From Oscillospiraceae bacterium (GTDB taxonomy: Bacteria > Bacillota > Clostridia > Oscillospirales > Oscillospiraceae): a stretch of DNA of 64,000 bases. The notes under the pieces are model-generated. The model was not told the origin of the DNA. It worked only from the letters and a program-made list of their open reading frames with translations, and did not search any database. The stretch covers positions 38,467 through 102,466 of the forward strand of contig JAGAMN010000016.1 of NCBI GenBank assembly GCA_017624715.1. The letters are read 5' to 3'. The translations under genes and the position numbers were made by a program. Shown here in pieces: positions 17,127 to 25,157 of the stretch; within the stretch, counting starts at the first letter, position 1, and each line of letters opens with the position of its first letter.

Positions 17127-18137
17127 ATGAAAAGACTGATCGTTATTCTGTTAACCATCGCCATTGCGTGCTCCTTTGCTGTTCCGGCTATGGCTGACGA
17201 ACCCACTTCTCCCGTTAAGGACTACGCAACGGCCAACGATGGCGACCTGTTGTACACGATTGACTTCTCCGGTAAGGACGGCGTTATGCAGTTCGGTAAC
17301 CTGGGCGACACAGAAGCCACCAAGTACTTCTCTTACACCCCCTCTGAAGACGGCAAGAGCCTGCATGTCCAGGGCATTCCTGAATCCGGCAAGCAGATTG
17401 GCACCTACTGGGGCGGCGTTATCCCTTCCCTGAAGGCCGACATGACCACCACCTACACTCTGACCTACAAGGTTAAGATGAATGGTAATGTAGGTAAGGA
17501 CAATAGCGTTGGTGTTGGCTCTTACTTCATCAGTGGCAAAACCGACAGCACCATGAGCAATTACAACCTGTACGGTAATTACAGCACCAAAAATGAAAGT
17601 GGCGACACCAGTATGCGCCGCAGTTCCCTGTCCATCAACAGTACCAAGCAGGCCGATTACGTTATGTGGAACACCCTGCCTGCATATGAGGTCGATGCTG
17701 ACGGATATGTTACCGCCATGCTGGTATACGAAGGCTCCGCTCTGAACCTGTCTGCTTACATCCGTGCCGAAGGCGCCGGTGACGGCACCAAGGCTTCCGA
17801 CTGGATCAAGCTTGAAGACCTGATTTATGTTCCCAGCGACGACTGCATGGGTTTCCTGGTCTATACTTACTATATCAAGAGCGTTGATGCCGTTATCAAG
17901 GATGTCAACATCTACAAAGGCATGATCTTCACTTCCGATGCTCCTCCCGCAACCGAGCCCACCGAACCTGAGACCAAGCCCACCACCGCTCCCACGCAGG
18001 CCCCCACCCAGGCTCCTACCGAAGCTCCCGAAGAGAGTCCTGCTGAGTTCCCCTGGGGTCTGGTCATCGGCATCGCAGCTGCTGTGGTCGTGATCGCTGT
18101 TGTGGCCGTGATCGTCATCAAAAAGAAGAAGGGCTAA
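17127..18137 (+). CDS. Surface protein with signal peptide, Pro/Thr stalk and C-terminal membrane tail
   Basis: The ATG at 17127 is chosen because AAAGGA is 8 nt upstream; an ATG at 17118 overlaps that site. Residues 1-23 form a signal peptide ending in AMA. A beta-rich ectodomain of about 230 residues follows that I do not recognise. Then comes a stalk of the TEPTEP/TKPTTAPTQAP type, and a tail EFPWGLVIGIAAAVVV with a Val/Ala/Ile membrane helix ending in KKKKG. There is no LPxTG motif, so sortase anchoring is unlikely. The next gene carries the same tail. Codon bias is strong, as in the 13554 gene. Confidence 0.72.
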   Translation: MKRLIVILLTIAIACSFAVPAMADEPTSPVKDYATANDGDLLYTIDFSGKDGVMQFGNLGDTEATKYFSYTPSEDGKSLHVQGIPESGKQIGTYWGGVIPSLKADMTTTYTLTYKVKMNGNVGKDNSVGVGSYFISGKTDSTMSNYNLYGNYSTKNESGDTSMRRSSLSINSTKQADYVMWNTLPAYEVDADGYVTAMLVYEGSALNLSAYIRAEGAGDGTKASDWIKLEDLIYVPSDDCMGFLVYTYYIKSVDAVIKDVNIYKGMIFTSDAPPATEPTEPETKPTTAPTQAPTQAPTEAPEESPAEFPWGLVIGIAAAVVVIAVVAVIVIKKKKG

Positions 18138-18159
18138 TCTTCTGACCAACTGAATTACC

Positions 18160-18190
18160 AGCCAGGCGGTCTCCGGACCGCCTGGCTTCT
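18160..18190 (+). terminator. Hairpin terminator after the first surface protein gene
   Basis: AGCCAGGCGGTC and GACCGCCTGGCT form a perfect 12-bp stem with a TCCG loop. The following T-tract is weak (TCTATTAT), so termination may be partial. Confidence 0.7.
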
Positions 18191-18237
18191 ATTATGTGTA
18201 AAAGTGTAAATTTTGATTGCTTTTACCAAAGTCTTAT

Positions 18238-18245
18238 GGTATAAT
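18238..18245 (+). promoter_or_regulatory. Extended -10 promoter of the NPCBM surface protein gene
   Basis: TGG followed by a perfect TATAAT (18240-18245) gives an extended -10 element. No good -35 box is correctly spaced; TTGATT lies 21 bp upstream. Confidence 0.5.
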
Positions 18246-18278
18246 TTGCCTGCAAAATTAATAAAGGAGTACATAACC

Positions 18279-19820
18279 ATGAAGATCACCAAAAAGCTTC
18301 TGAGTCTCCTGCTGGCCACCGTTCTGGTTGCCGGTATGTTGACCACCTTTGCCTCCGCATCTACCCTGCCTAACATTGGCATGAGCGGCAGCATTGGAGG
18401 TATGCCTTCCAATGCGGAAAACATCCAGTACCTGTCCGACCTGTACAGCACCCATGTTGTCGACCAGTTGAACAAAACCGTCACTCTGGACACCGGTTAT
18501 CACAATTATGTAATGGCCTTCGTCAACGGCGCCCGCTATCAGATCGGCGGCGACAAGGTGGATGCCAATGGTAACCGTACTGTTGGCGGCGTCACCTTTA
18601 ACAAGGACGACATTGCTCTGGGCTACAACGGAACCAAGTTTGAGAAGGGTCTGGGTGTCCACCCCGACGCTCTCGGTAACCCCGACCGCTACATAGTTTA
18701 TGATGTGAGCAAGCTGAATGTCAACCGCTTCTACGCTGTTGTGGGCGGTACCGGCACCAACATTACCCACCCCAGCAACAAGGACCACTACCTGGAGTTC
18801 GAACTGCTGGGCAGCAAGTCCGCTACCTATGATGCCAACTCCTTTGAAACCCTGGCTCTGGCCAAGGACATCCGTTCCTACCTGGTCGCTGAGTTTGATG
18901 TGGACATCACCGGCTACAACTTCATCAAGCTGGTCGTCAGAATTGGCGCCAACTCTCTGAATAACCAGTCCTGCGGTGGTGTATGGGGTGGCGCATGTGT
19001 CTATACTGGCACTAAGCCCGCCGGTCCCAGCATGGGCGATGCCGCTCAACCCGATGCTTACACCCCCAGCGCAGACGGCACCTATGTGGGTATCGCCAGC
19101 GATCATCTGTCTGATAGTGCCTTCCTGTCTGACTTTGATATGGTCAGCTCCTCCAATAATAGCGGTAATCCCAGCACCTTGAACACTCCTTACGGCGCCC
19201 CTGATGATACCATCACCATTGGAGAGCTGAATAACATGTTCTGGAGCGGCATTGGCATGCATCCCAAAAAAGGTGGCGAAGGCGAGTCCTACACTATTTT
19301 TGATGTTAGTGACCTGAACGCTGACCGCTTCTACTCTGTCGTGGGTATCACCAACGCCAACGGCAAGAACGGTGCCGGCAGCGGTGTCCTGTTCGGTGTT
19401 TACGGTGACTACGGCGACGGCAATTATGTGCTGCTGGCCCAGTCCGGTCTGATCACCAACTACGGCTCCGGCGAATTTGATGTGGATATCACTGGTGTAA
19501 AGAACCTGAAGCTCGCTGTCCTTTGCGGTGGCACCAACAACGCATCCAGCGGCTGTGCTTGGGGCAATGCAACCATTTATTCTACCACCGGTAACCTGAA
19601 CCTGCCCACCGAGCCTCCCACGGAGCCCTCCGAGGAGCCTACCACCAAGCCCACTACTGCCCCCACTACCCAACCCACTACCCAACCCACTACTGCACCT
19701 TCTGCTGAAACTCCCACTGAGTTCCCCTGGGGTGTCGTCATTGCGATCGCAGCTGTTGTGGTCGTAGCCGTTGTGGTCGTGGTCGTGATCATCGTCATAA
19801 AGAAGAAAAAGGCTAACTAA
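18279..19820 (+). CDS. Surface protein with two NPCBM-like carbohydrate-binding domains, Pro/Thr stalk and C-terminal membrane tail
   Basis: AAGGAG lies 9 nt before the ATG at 18279. A signal peptide (KKLLSLLLATVLVAGMLTTFASA) is followed by two copies of an NPCBM-type module. Each shows a GVHP/GMHP motif, YDVSKLNVNRFYAVVG or FDVSDLNADRFYSVVG, and FDVDITG. NPCBM domains bind glycans and are common at gut-bacterial surfaces. A stalk of PTTKPTTAPTTQ repeats follows, then EFPWGVVIAIAAVVVV, a long Val-rich helix and IKKKKAN. The tail closely matches that of the 17127 gene. Probable role: cell-surface glycan binding. Confidence 0.82.
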   Translation: MKITKKLLSLLLATVLVAGMLTTFASASTLPNIGMSGSIGGMPSNAENIQYLSDLYSTHVVDQLNKTVTLDTGYHNYVMAFVNGARYQIGGDKVDANGNRTVGGVTFNKDDIALGYNGTKFEKGLGVHPDALGNPDRYIVYDVSKLNVNRFYAVVGGTGTNITHPSNKDHYLEFELLGSKSATYDANSFETLALAKDIRSYLVAEFDVDITGYNFIKLVVRIGANSLNNQSCGGVWGGACVYTGTKPAGPSMGDAAQPDAYTPSADGTYVGIASDHLSDSAFLSDFDMVSSSNNSGNPSTLNTPYGAPDDTITIGELNNMFWSGIGMHPKKGGEGESYTIFDVSDLNADRFYSVVGITNANGKNGAGSGVLFGVYGDYGDGNYVLLAQSGLITNYGSGEFDVDITGVKNLKLAVLCGGTNNASSGCAWGNATIYSTTGNLNLPTEPPTEPSEEPTTKPTTAPTTQPTTQPTTAPSAETPTEFPWGVVIAIAAVVVVAVVVVVVIIVIKKKKAN

Positions 19821-19833
19821 TCCCTAATACATA

Positions 19834-19866
19834 AGCCAGCACCGACAAAACGGTGCTGGCTTTTGT
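19834..19866 (+). terminator. Terminator of the NPCBM surface protein gene
   Basis: A perfect 12-bp stem AAGCCAGCACCG/CGGTGCTGGCTT with an ACAAAA loop is followed by TTTTG, 14 nt after the stop codon. Confidence 0.85.
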
Positions 19867-19869
19867 GTC

Positions 19870-20090
19870 GAGTGTTGGGATGCGTTTGCATTTTCATACG
19901 AACCACCTGCAAATCTTACTAGATTTCTTTCAGCCTACACCCGCAAGGGGTGTTTTCTGAAAGAAATGGATTCTGCCCCCGGACTAACACCAGACACTTG
20001 GTTGCACCAGTCTGCGGACTGGTGCCGTCCTCTTCGAATCCTGCGCGACGATTAAAAAATAGGAACCCGTATAAGCGGATTCCTATTTTT
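19870..20090. repeat. Decayed stable-RNA 3'-end element
   Basis: This gap of about 300 bp holds no gene. It contains a long imperfect hairpin (TTTCTTTCAG at 19924 with CTGAAAGAAA at 19957), a GGATTC half-arm, a palindrome around CACCAGTC/GACTGGTG, then TTCGAATCC with a further 11 nt that looks like a tRNA 3' end. A terminator-like hairpin (AAAAATAGGAA/TTCCTATTTTT) ends at 20090. The order matches the tRNA-Pro and tRNA-Ala units elsewhere in the window, but no parent tRNA is present. GCGTTTGC at 19881 resembles the inverted GCAAACG element end. Confidence 0.5.
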
Positions 20091-20093
20091 GGC

Positions 20094-20115
20094 TTGTTGC
20101 ACCGATTTAGATATC
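20094..20115 (+). repeat. Left copy of a 22-bp inverted repeat
   Basis: These 22 bp match the reverse complement of 21249-21270 with one mismatch. The pair encloses about 1.18 kb with the AT-rich gene at 20124-21140 and the tRNA-Pro(CGG) terminator. Confidence 0.75.
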
Positions 20116-20123
20116 ATTTTGAA

Positions 20124-21140
20124 TCATTTTAATGACAACGAATAATTCGGAAAACAGAATTTTACAAGACGTGGATGTGAAACAAATCGTTGACGATTTA
20201 ATGCAACAATCAGCATCATTAAGAAAAGAATAAAGAATGGAACGAAAATAACAGCGGCAGCAATCAGCAAGAAATTCAATATATATCGATCTATTTGGTT
20301 CGTATGCTCGTACGAACGATAAACTGTTCCATCCAAACTTTCTAACTGAATTACCTCATAATAATTATCATAATTTTTGGGCTGTTTGTATTCTGCGTAT
20401 ACAACCAGCGTTTCTCCCGCCTCACATCGCTCAATTAGCTCTTTCGGTAAATTGGAATACTGAAAAAAACGAGTGACTTCAAAGTTTTCTTCAAATTCTT
20501 TGCAGGATATGTAAAGATAATCGTACTCTTCCGTGTTCTCGTATTGGCAATCGGTTACCGTAATTTCATACCGCTTGCCGTGATCAGCTTCTGTATAATC
20601 AGCAAAATGAACATACGCTATAAAACCAAAAATAATCGGTAGTGTAAGCAAAGGAAACAGCATTCTAAAACAAAAATAACCGGGCAGGCTCATTATATTG
20701 ATTTCGTTGTAGCGGTAAATGGTCCTATTTGCCTTTTGCAAACTGCTTTTCTTAGGTATGCGCATAGACATTACACCCTCAAACCACTCATCGCCATACA
20801 TCTGACAAAAAGGTGTAATGTATTGTTCTTTAAATAGGGCATCCCATTTCTCCTCGCCGCAGAAAAGATACGGAACACGATGAATTGCTTGGGCAAAGAG
20901 AGATATTTTAGTACAGTCCCCATCCTCTATCAGCTCATCTAAGGCACCAAAACAAGAAAAGAGAAAATCCCTTTCAACATCATCAGATTTTTCATCTATA
21001 TACTTACATATATCCTCAATATATTGAATTGCTGATGCCAATTTAAACTTGGAATATGATAAGTTATTTGCTTTTGCATAGTAACAATCTCGGATAATAA
21101 TAAGAGCCTGCGAAAGCTTGTGAGCCTTTTTTATGTGCAT
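20124..21140 (-). CDS. Hypothetical membrane protein, AT-rich
   Basis: I do not recognise this 338-residue protein. The first 150 residues are soluble and mostly helical. Two membrane segments (FRMLFPLLTLPIIFGFIAYV and ILNFLLIAAAVIFVPFFILF) flank an extracytoplasmic region of about 110 residues with many Glu and Tyr residues. The gene is visibly AT-rich compared with its neighbours, stands alone, and lies inside a 22-bp inverted-repeat pair next to tRNA-Pro(CGG). These features suggest horizontal acquisition. The start is the only good ATG, followed by a lysine-rich N-terminus. Confidence 0.6.
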   Translation of the reverse strand: MHIKKAHKLSQALIIIRDCYYAKANNLSYSKFKLASAIQYIEDICKYIDEKSDDVERDFLFSCFGALDELIEDGDCTKISLFAQAIHRVPYLFCGEEKWDALFKEQYITPFCQMYGDEWFEGVMSMRIPKKSSLQKANRTIYRYNEINIMSLPGYFCFRMLFPLLTLPIIFGFIAYVHFADYTEADHGKRYEITVTDCQYENTEEYDYLYISCKEFEENFEVTRFFQYSNLPKELIERCEAGETLVVYAEYKQPKNYDNYYEVIQLESLDGTVYRSYEHTNQIDRYILNFLLIAAAVIFVPFFILFLMMLIVALNRQRFVSHPRLVKFCFPNYSLSLK

Positions 21141-21208
21141 AACTTACCTCCAATAGGTTGATTGGGGTGGATGATATCTATAAAATCAAAATGGAAAATA
21201 CGTAAAGA

Positions 21209-21241
21209 AAAATCCCGAAACCGTTTTGGTTTCGGGATTTT
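21209..21241 (-). terminator. Terminator of tRNA-Pro(CGG)
   Basis: AAAATCCCGAAACC pairs with GGTTTCGGGATTTT (14 bp) around a 5-nt loop. On the minus strand it follows the tRNA 3' end by about 32 nt and leads into a T-rich tract. Confidence 0.85.
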
Positions 21242-21248
21242 CTGCCCC

Positions 21249-21270
21249 GATATCTAAATCGGTGCTACAA
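21249..21270 (-). repeat. Right copy of the 22-bp inverted repeat
   Basis: Reverse complement of 20094-20115 with one mismatch. It ends 2 nt before the tRNA-Pro(CGG) 3' end, so it lies in the short tRNA trailer. Confidence 0.75.
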
Positions 21271-21272
21271 TA

Positions 21273-21349
21273 TGGTCGGAGTGTCGGGATTCGAACCCGA
21301 GGCCTCTTGGACCCGAACCAAGCGCGATACCAAACTTCGCCACACCCCG
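21273..21349 (-). tRNA. tRNA-Pro (anticodon CGG)
   Basis: The minus strand folds into a 77-nt tRNA. The acceptor stem is CGGGGTG with CACTCCG, the anticodon stem CTTGG/CCAAG holds the loop TTCGGGT, the T-arm contains GGTTCGAATCC, and CCA is encoded. The anticodon CGG reads the proline codon CCG. A near-perfect promoter lies upstream and a strong terminator downstream. The body is very similar to tRNA-Pro(GGG) at 25158. Confidence 0.96.
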
Positions 21350-21362
21350 ATATAACCAGGTC

Positions 21363-21391
21363 ATTATAATGAAATTTCTTATCCTTGTCAA
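21363..21391 (-). promoter_or_regulatory. tRNA-Pro(CGG) promoter
   Basis: Minus-strand TTGACA (21386-21391) and TATAAT (21363-21368) are exactly 17 bp apart, a full consensus promoter. Confidence 0.85.
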
Positions 21392-21463
21392 GACCAGAAC
21401 AGCATTTTTTCATTGTCAGCATGGACAGCCTATTCACGCATAGACTATGTGGGAGGGATCATT

Positions 21464-21751
21464 ATGGCTTATCGAATCGACTACGGCTCCGAGGGCGTTC
21501 AGCGCAAAACTCTGCGCCGTAAATTATCCATGCCGGTTATGAAAGCAGTATTTTTTGTCCTTGCGTTAGTGGCAGGGGCTGTGACCATCAAGGTGGTAGG
21601 TCTGACTTGGGTGCGTGATGTGCTGCTTCCCGGAGATCCTGAAGTAACCGCCACTGCTCTTGAAAATATGACCGACGGCCTTCGCAGCGGTGAATCCCTT
21701 TTGGATGCCGTAACGGCCTTTTGCCGGGAGATCATTGCCAATGCGCAGTAG
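21464..21751 (+). CDS. Small single-pass membrane protein, partner of the M50 protease gene
   Basis: A 95-residue protein starting MAYRIDYGSEGVQRKT at an ATG with GGGAGG upstream. It has one membrane helix (MKAVFFVLALVAGAVTIKVV) and an extracytoplasmic tail of about 50 residues. It overlaps the M50 protease gene by 11 nt, so the two are co-translated. In Bacillus the M50 protease SpoIVFB is paired with a membrane regulator, SpoIVFA. This protein holds the same genomic position but is much smaller and has no recognisable LytM domain, so that role is only a suggestion. Confidence 0.65.
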   Translation: MAYRIDYGSEGVQRKTLRRKLSMPVMKAVFFVLALVAGAVTIKVVGLTWVRDVLLPGDPEVTATALENMTDGLRSGESLLDAVTAFCREIIANAQ

Positions 21752-22316
21752 ACCCCAGCTTTTTATCGCACCCGGCACCTGGATCATCGGCGCGCTGATG
21801 CTATTGATCCTGCCGCTGAACTGGCTGCTGGCTGCTGTAACTGCCGCATTTTTTCACGAACTATGTCACTATTTCGCTCTGCGCCTTTGCGCCGTTCCCA
21901 TTTTCCGGATACAAATATCCAGTCGGGGAACTGTGATGGATACCGCGCCCATGGGCTTGCGGCAGGAATTTTTCTGCGCTTTGGCCGGCCCATTAGGCGG
22001 TCTTGTTTTGCTGCTGTTTATCCGACATATTCCCCGGATCGCCATCTGCGCCGGTATACATTCCCTGTTTAATCTGCTGCCGATTTACCCCTTGGACGGC
22101 GGCCGGGCGCTATACTGCCTGGCGCGTCGGTTTTTGCCATGGGAAACAGCGGCATTATTGCTGACATGGATGGCACGAATCTGCCTTTGCGGTATTGTTT
22201 TGCTTGGATTACTGGCCGCAATCCGCTATCACCTGGGTCTTTTGCCCTTATTGCTGGCAATTGTACTTTGTATTCGGTCAAAAAAAGAAAAACTCCTTGC
22301 AAAGAAGCGCAGTTGA
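21741..22316 (+). CDS. M50 family site-2 metalloprotease (SpoIVFB-like)
   Basis: A polytopic protein of 191 residues with the intramembrane zinc-protease motifs FFHELCHY (His39, Glu40, His43) and NLLPIYPLDGGRAL (Asp119). These are the two diagnostic motifs of the SpoIVFB/M50B group. The ATG at 21741 lies inside the previous gene with GGGAG about 10 nt upstream. The next genes are the TIGR03960/TIGR03936 pair, a common Clostridia order. SpoIVFB processes pro-sigma-K in the mother cell during sporulation; whether that applies here depends on the host being a sporeformer. Confidence 0.88.
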   Translation: MRSRPQLFIAPGTWIIGALMLLILPLNWLLAAVTAAFFHELCHYFALRLCAVPIFRIQISSRGTVMDTAPMGLRQEFFCALAGPLGGLVLLLFIRHIPRIAICAGIHSLFNLLPIYPLDGGRALYCLARRFLPWETAALLLTWMARICLCGIVLLGLLAAIRYHLGLLPLLLAIVLCIRSKKEKLLAKKRS

Positions 22317-22354
22317 AGGTACAATAGAGCTAATATACCAAACGAGGTACTGCT

Positions 22355-24190
22355 ATGACCGAACTACTGCAAAGAATACTCCCTACGGTGCAAAAGCCTG
22401 CCCGCTACACCGGCGGTGAGTTTAACGAAATCAAAAAAGATCCCGTCCAAACCCGTGTGCGGGTCGCATTCTGCTTCCCGGATACCTATGAGATCGGCAT
22501 GTCCAACCTGGGTATGCGGATTTTGTACGGCATTATGAACGGCATGGACGGCGTTGCCTGTGAGCGAGTTTTTGCCCCCTGGGGCGATATGCAAAAAGCT
22601 ATTGAAGACAATGATCTGCCCCTTTGGGCGTTGGAAAGTCAGTCCCCTGTCCGGGATTTCGACATGATCGCCTTCACCATTGGCTATGAAATGTGCTATG
22701 CCAATATTCTTAATATGCTCCGTCTGTCCGGTATCCCCCTGCGCTCTGAAGATCGCCAGGGTCTTAAGAATATCGTCTTTGCCGGCGGTGTCTGTGCCTA
22801 CAATCCGGAGCCATTGGCGGAGTTTGTGGACTTCTTCTGTCTCGGCGAGGGTGAAGATATTACCGTGGAGATCATCACTCTGTACGACAAGGCCAAGGCT
22901 GAAAACTGGAGCAAGGAAGCTTTTCTGCTGGCTGTTTCCAAGATCCCCGGTGTATATGTCCCTTCTTTCTACCGCCACGAATACAATGCCGACGGCACAC
23001 TTTCTGCCATCACTGTGGAAAACGGCGCGCCCAGTGTCATCACCAAGCGGATCGTAGAGGATCTGGACAATGCCTACTGGCCTACCAAAATGATCGTTCC
23101 TTCTACAGAAATTGTCCACGATCGCGCAAATCTGGAGGTTTTCCGGGGTTGCATCCGTGGCTGCCGGTTCTGCCAGGCAGGCTTCTCCTGCCGTCCTGTA
23201 CGCAAAAAGAGTCCGGAGGTTTTGTACCGCCAGGCTGTGGAAACTTTGGAAGATTCCGGTCACAATGAGATTACCCTGTCCAGCCTTTCTACCTCCGATT
23301 ACCGAGGGTTAAAAGAACTGACAGATCAGATGATCCCCTACTGTGAGCAGAACCGCGTGAACCTCTCTGTACCCTCTCTCCGGGCAGACAATTTCTCCCG
23401 GGAGCTGATGGAAAAGCTGCAGACCGTTCGCAAAAGTGGCCTGACCTTTGCGCCGGAAGCCGGTACACAGCGGCTGCGTGACGTAATTAACAAGAATTTG
23501 TCGGAAGATGAGATTTTGACCACCTGCCGCAACGCCTTTTCCGGTGGCTGGAATAATGTAAAGCTTTACTTTATGCTGGGCCTGCCTACGGAAACCGACG
23601 AAGATGTGCTGGGCATTGCTGAGCTGGTCTATAAGGTCATCCAGACCTGGAAAGAGCATGCTACCAACAAAAAACGGGGCCTGCGAGTCCATGTGGCAAC
23701 GGCCTATTTTGTACCTAAGCCTCATACGCCTTTCCAGTGGGAGCAGCAAATTACCCCGGAAGAATACCTGCGCCGCTGTAAGCTGCTGAAGAGCCATTTC
23801 TATTCCAAGTCCATCACCTATGACTACCACGGTCCGGATCTGAGCCGCCTGGAGGCGGTCTTCGCCCGAGGCGACCGCCGGTTGGGTGCGGTCATTGCGG
23901 AAGCCATGAAGAACGGTGCGAAACTGGACGGTTGGGATGAATATTTCAACTACGGCATTTGGTTTGATGCCTTCCAAAAGTGCGGTATTGACCCGGATTT
24001 CTACACCGTTCGCGGCTATGGTGAGGAGGAAATCCTTCCCTGGGACACCATAAATGTAGGAATCGACAAAAAATTCTTGCTTCGGGAACGCAAGCGGGCC
24101 TACGAAGCCAAGATCACCCCGGATTGCCGGGAAGGCTGCGCCGGCTGCGGTGCAAACCGTCTGCTGAAGGAGGTGCCCTGCGATGCTTAG
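22355..24190 (+). CDS. B12-binding-like radical SAM protein (TIGR03960 family)
   Basis: A 611-residue protein. The N-terminal part resembles a cobalamin-binding Rossmann domain (RVAFCFPDTYEIGMSNLG, IVFAGGVCAYNPEP). The radical SAM cluster site is FRGCIRGCRFCQAGF with Cys266, Cys270 and Cys273. The C-terminus has extra cysteines (CREGCAGCGAN) that could hold a second cluster or zinc. It overlaps the DUF2344 gene by 8 nt. The TIGR03960-TIGR03936 pair is conserved in Firmicutes near rplU and is thought to act in RNA or ribosome modification; the substrate is not established. Confidence 0.92.
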   Translation: MTELLQRILPTVQKPARYTGGEFNEIKKDPVQTRVRVAFCFPDTYEIGMSNLGMRILYGIMNGMDGVACERVFAPWGDMQKAIEDNDLPLWALESQSPVRDFDMIAFTIGYEMCYANILNMLRLSGIPLRSEDRQGLKNIVFAGGVCAYNPEPLAEFVDFFCLGEGEDITVEIITLYDKAKAENWSKEAFLLAVSKIPGVYVPSFYRHEYNADGTLSAITVENGAPSVITKRIVEDLDNAYWPTKMIVPSTEIVHDRANLEVFRGCIRGCRFCQAGFSCRPVRKKSPEVLYRQAVETLEDSGHNEITLSSLSTSDYRGLKELTDQMIPYCEQNRVNLSVPSLRADNFSRELMEKLQTVRKSGLTFAPEAGTQRLRDVINKNLSEDEILTTCRNAFSGGWNNVKLYFMLGLPTETDEDVLGIAELVYKVIQTWKEHATNKKRGLRVHVATAYFVPKPHTPFQWEQQITPEEYLRRCKLLKSHFYSKSITYDYHGPDLSRLEAVFARGDRRLGAVIAEAMKNGAKLDGWDEYFNYGIWFDAFQKCGIDPDFYTVRGYGEEEILPWDTINVGIDKKFLLRERKRAYEAKITPDCREGCAGCGANRLLKEVPCDA

Positions 24191-24842
24191 AGCGTTGTTT
24201 GAGAAAACCGGACAGGCTGTATGGATCTCCCATTTGGATCTGATGCGGCTGTTTCAGAGAGCCTTTAAGCGGGCCGGATTGGCGCTGACCCATACACAAG
24301 GTTACAATCCCCGTCCGTCGGTTTCGATTGCCCTGCCGCTTTCTGTGGGCGTACAGAGCCACTGTGAGCTTCTGGATTTTGAGCTGGAAGGCGAAGCAGT
24401 TTCCTGCCAGGAGATCACAGAGCGGCTGAACGGGGCGCTGGTGGACGGTGTAAGGATCCTGAAGGTATACGAAAACGGCGATAAGATCAAGAATATTGCT
24501 TTTTTGGATTGCACCATGGCTTTGGAGTATGATAAGGATATTCCACAGGGTGCGGAGACTGCTATCACTTCCCTCTTTTCCCGGGAAAACCTGCTTGTGG
24601 AAAAGAAAAGCAAGAACGGCATCACCGAGCAGGACATCATCCCCATGATTCGCCAAATCACAGTTACTGCCAAGGACGGCCATTGCCTAGTATTGAACGC
24701 ACGAATTTGCTGTCAAAATCCGACACTAAATCCCGTGCAACTTAGCGCAGCAATTGCAAAATACATGCCCCAGCTGACGCCGGATTTTGTCACCTGCTGC
24801 CGAAAAGAAATTTACACCCCAGAAGAAACTATCTTCAGATAA
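24183..24842 (+). CDS. DUF2344 (TIGR03936) radical SAM partner protein
   Basis: A 219-residue protein beginning MLRALFEKTGQAVWISHLDL and continuing RAFKRAGLALTHTQGYNPRP, the classic DUF2344 signature. It overlaps the radical SAM gene by 8 nt; in some bacteria the two are a single fused protein. It probably forms a complex with that enzyme. Length and motifs are normal. Confidence 0.92.
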   Translation: MLRALFEKTGQAVWISHLDLMRLFQRAFKRAGLALTHTQGYNPRPSVSIALPLSVGVQSHCELLDFELEGEAVSCQEITERLNGALVDGVRILKVYENGDKIKNIAFLDCTMALEYDKDIPQGAETAITSLFSRENLLVEKKSKNGITEQDIIPMIRQITVTAKDGHCLVLNARICCQNPTLNPVQLSAAIAKYMPQLTPDFVTCCRKEIYTPEETIFR

Positions 24843-24852
24843 GGAGTTATTT

Positions 24853-25071
24853 ATGGAAAGAATCATCGAGCTGGAAGAGTGCCCCTGCTGCCGCGGAAAC
24901 GGCATGCTAATCCACGAGGGCGGCTGGAGCGTGCAGGTGGAGTGCGCTGACTGCGGCAGCCACACCGTGTATGTGGAATACGAGGGCGAAGAGCAGAAGC
25001 GGATCGCCGAAGAGAAGGTCGCTATGCTGTGGAATATCGGCAAGGTCATTAAGGCCAATATCAGCGAATAA
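24853..25071 (+). CDS. Small zinc-ribbon protein resembling Lar restriction-alleviation proteins
   Basis: A 72-residue protein with a CPCC...CADC four-cysteine zinc ribbon (ECPCCRGNGMLIHEGG, then VECADCGSHTVYVEY), the layout of the Lar family. AAGGAG is 6 nt before the ATG. Many chromosomal Lar-like proteins occur far from any restriction system, so an anti-restriction role is only a name-based guess. It follows the DUF2344 gene by 10 nt and probably shares its transcript. Confidence 0.7.
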   Translation: MERIIELEECPCCRGNGMLIHEGGWSVQVECADCGSHTVYVEYEGEEQKRIAEEKVAMLWNIGKVIKANISE

Positions 25072-25099
25072 AATTTTTTGAAAAAAGTAAAAATAATGC

Positions 25100-25128
25100 T
25101 TGCATTTTTCGTCAAGGTGTGCTAATAT
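25100..25128 (+). promoter_or_regulatory. tRNA-Pro(GGG) promoter
   Basis: TTGCAT (25100-25105) and TAATAT (25123-25128) are 17 bp apart, about 30 nt upstream of the mature tRNA 5' end. Confidence 0.7.
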
Positions 25129-25157
25129 ACTCTGGCGTTGAGAAAACGCAAGCATAT

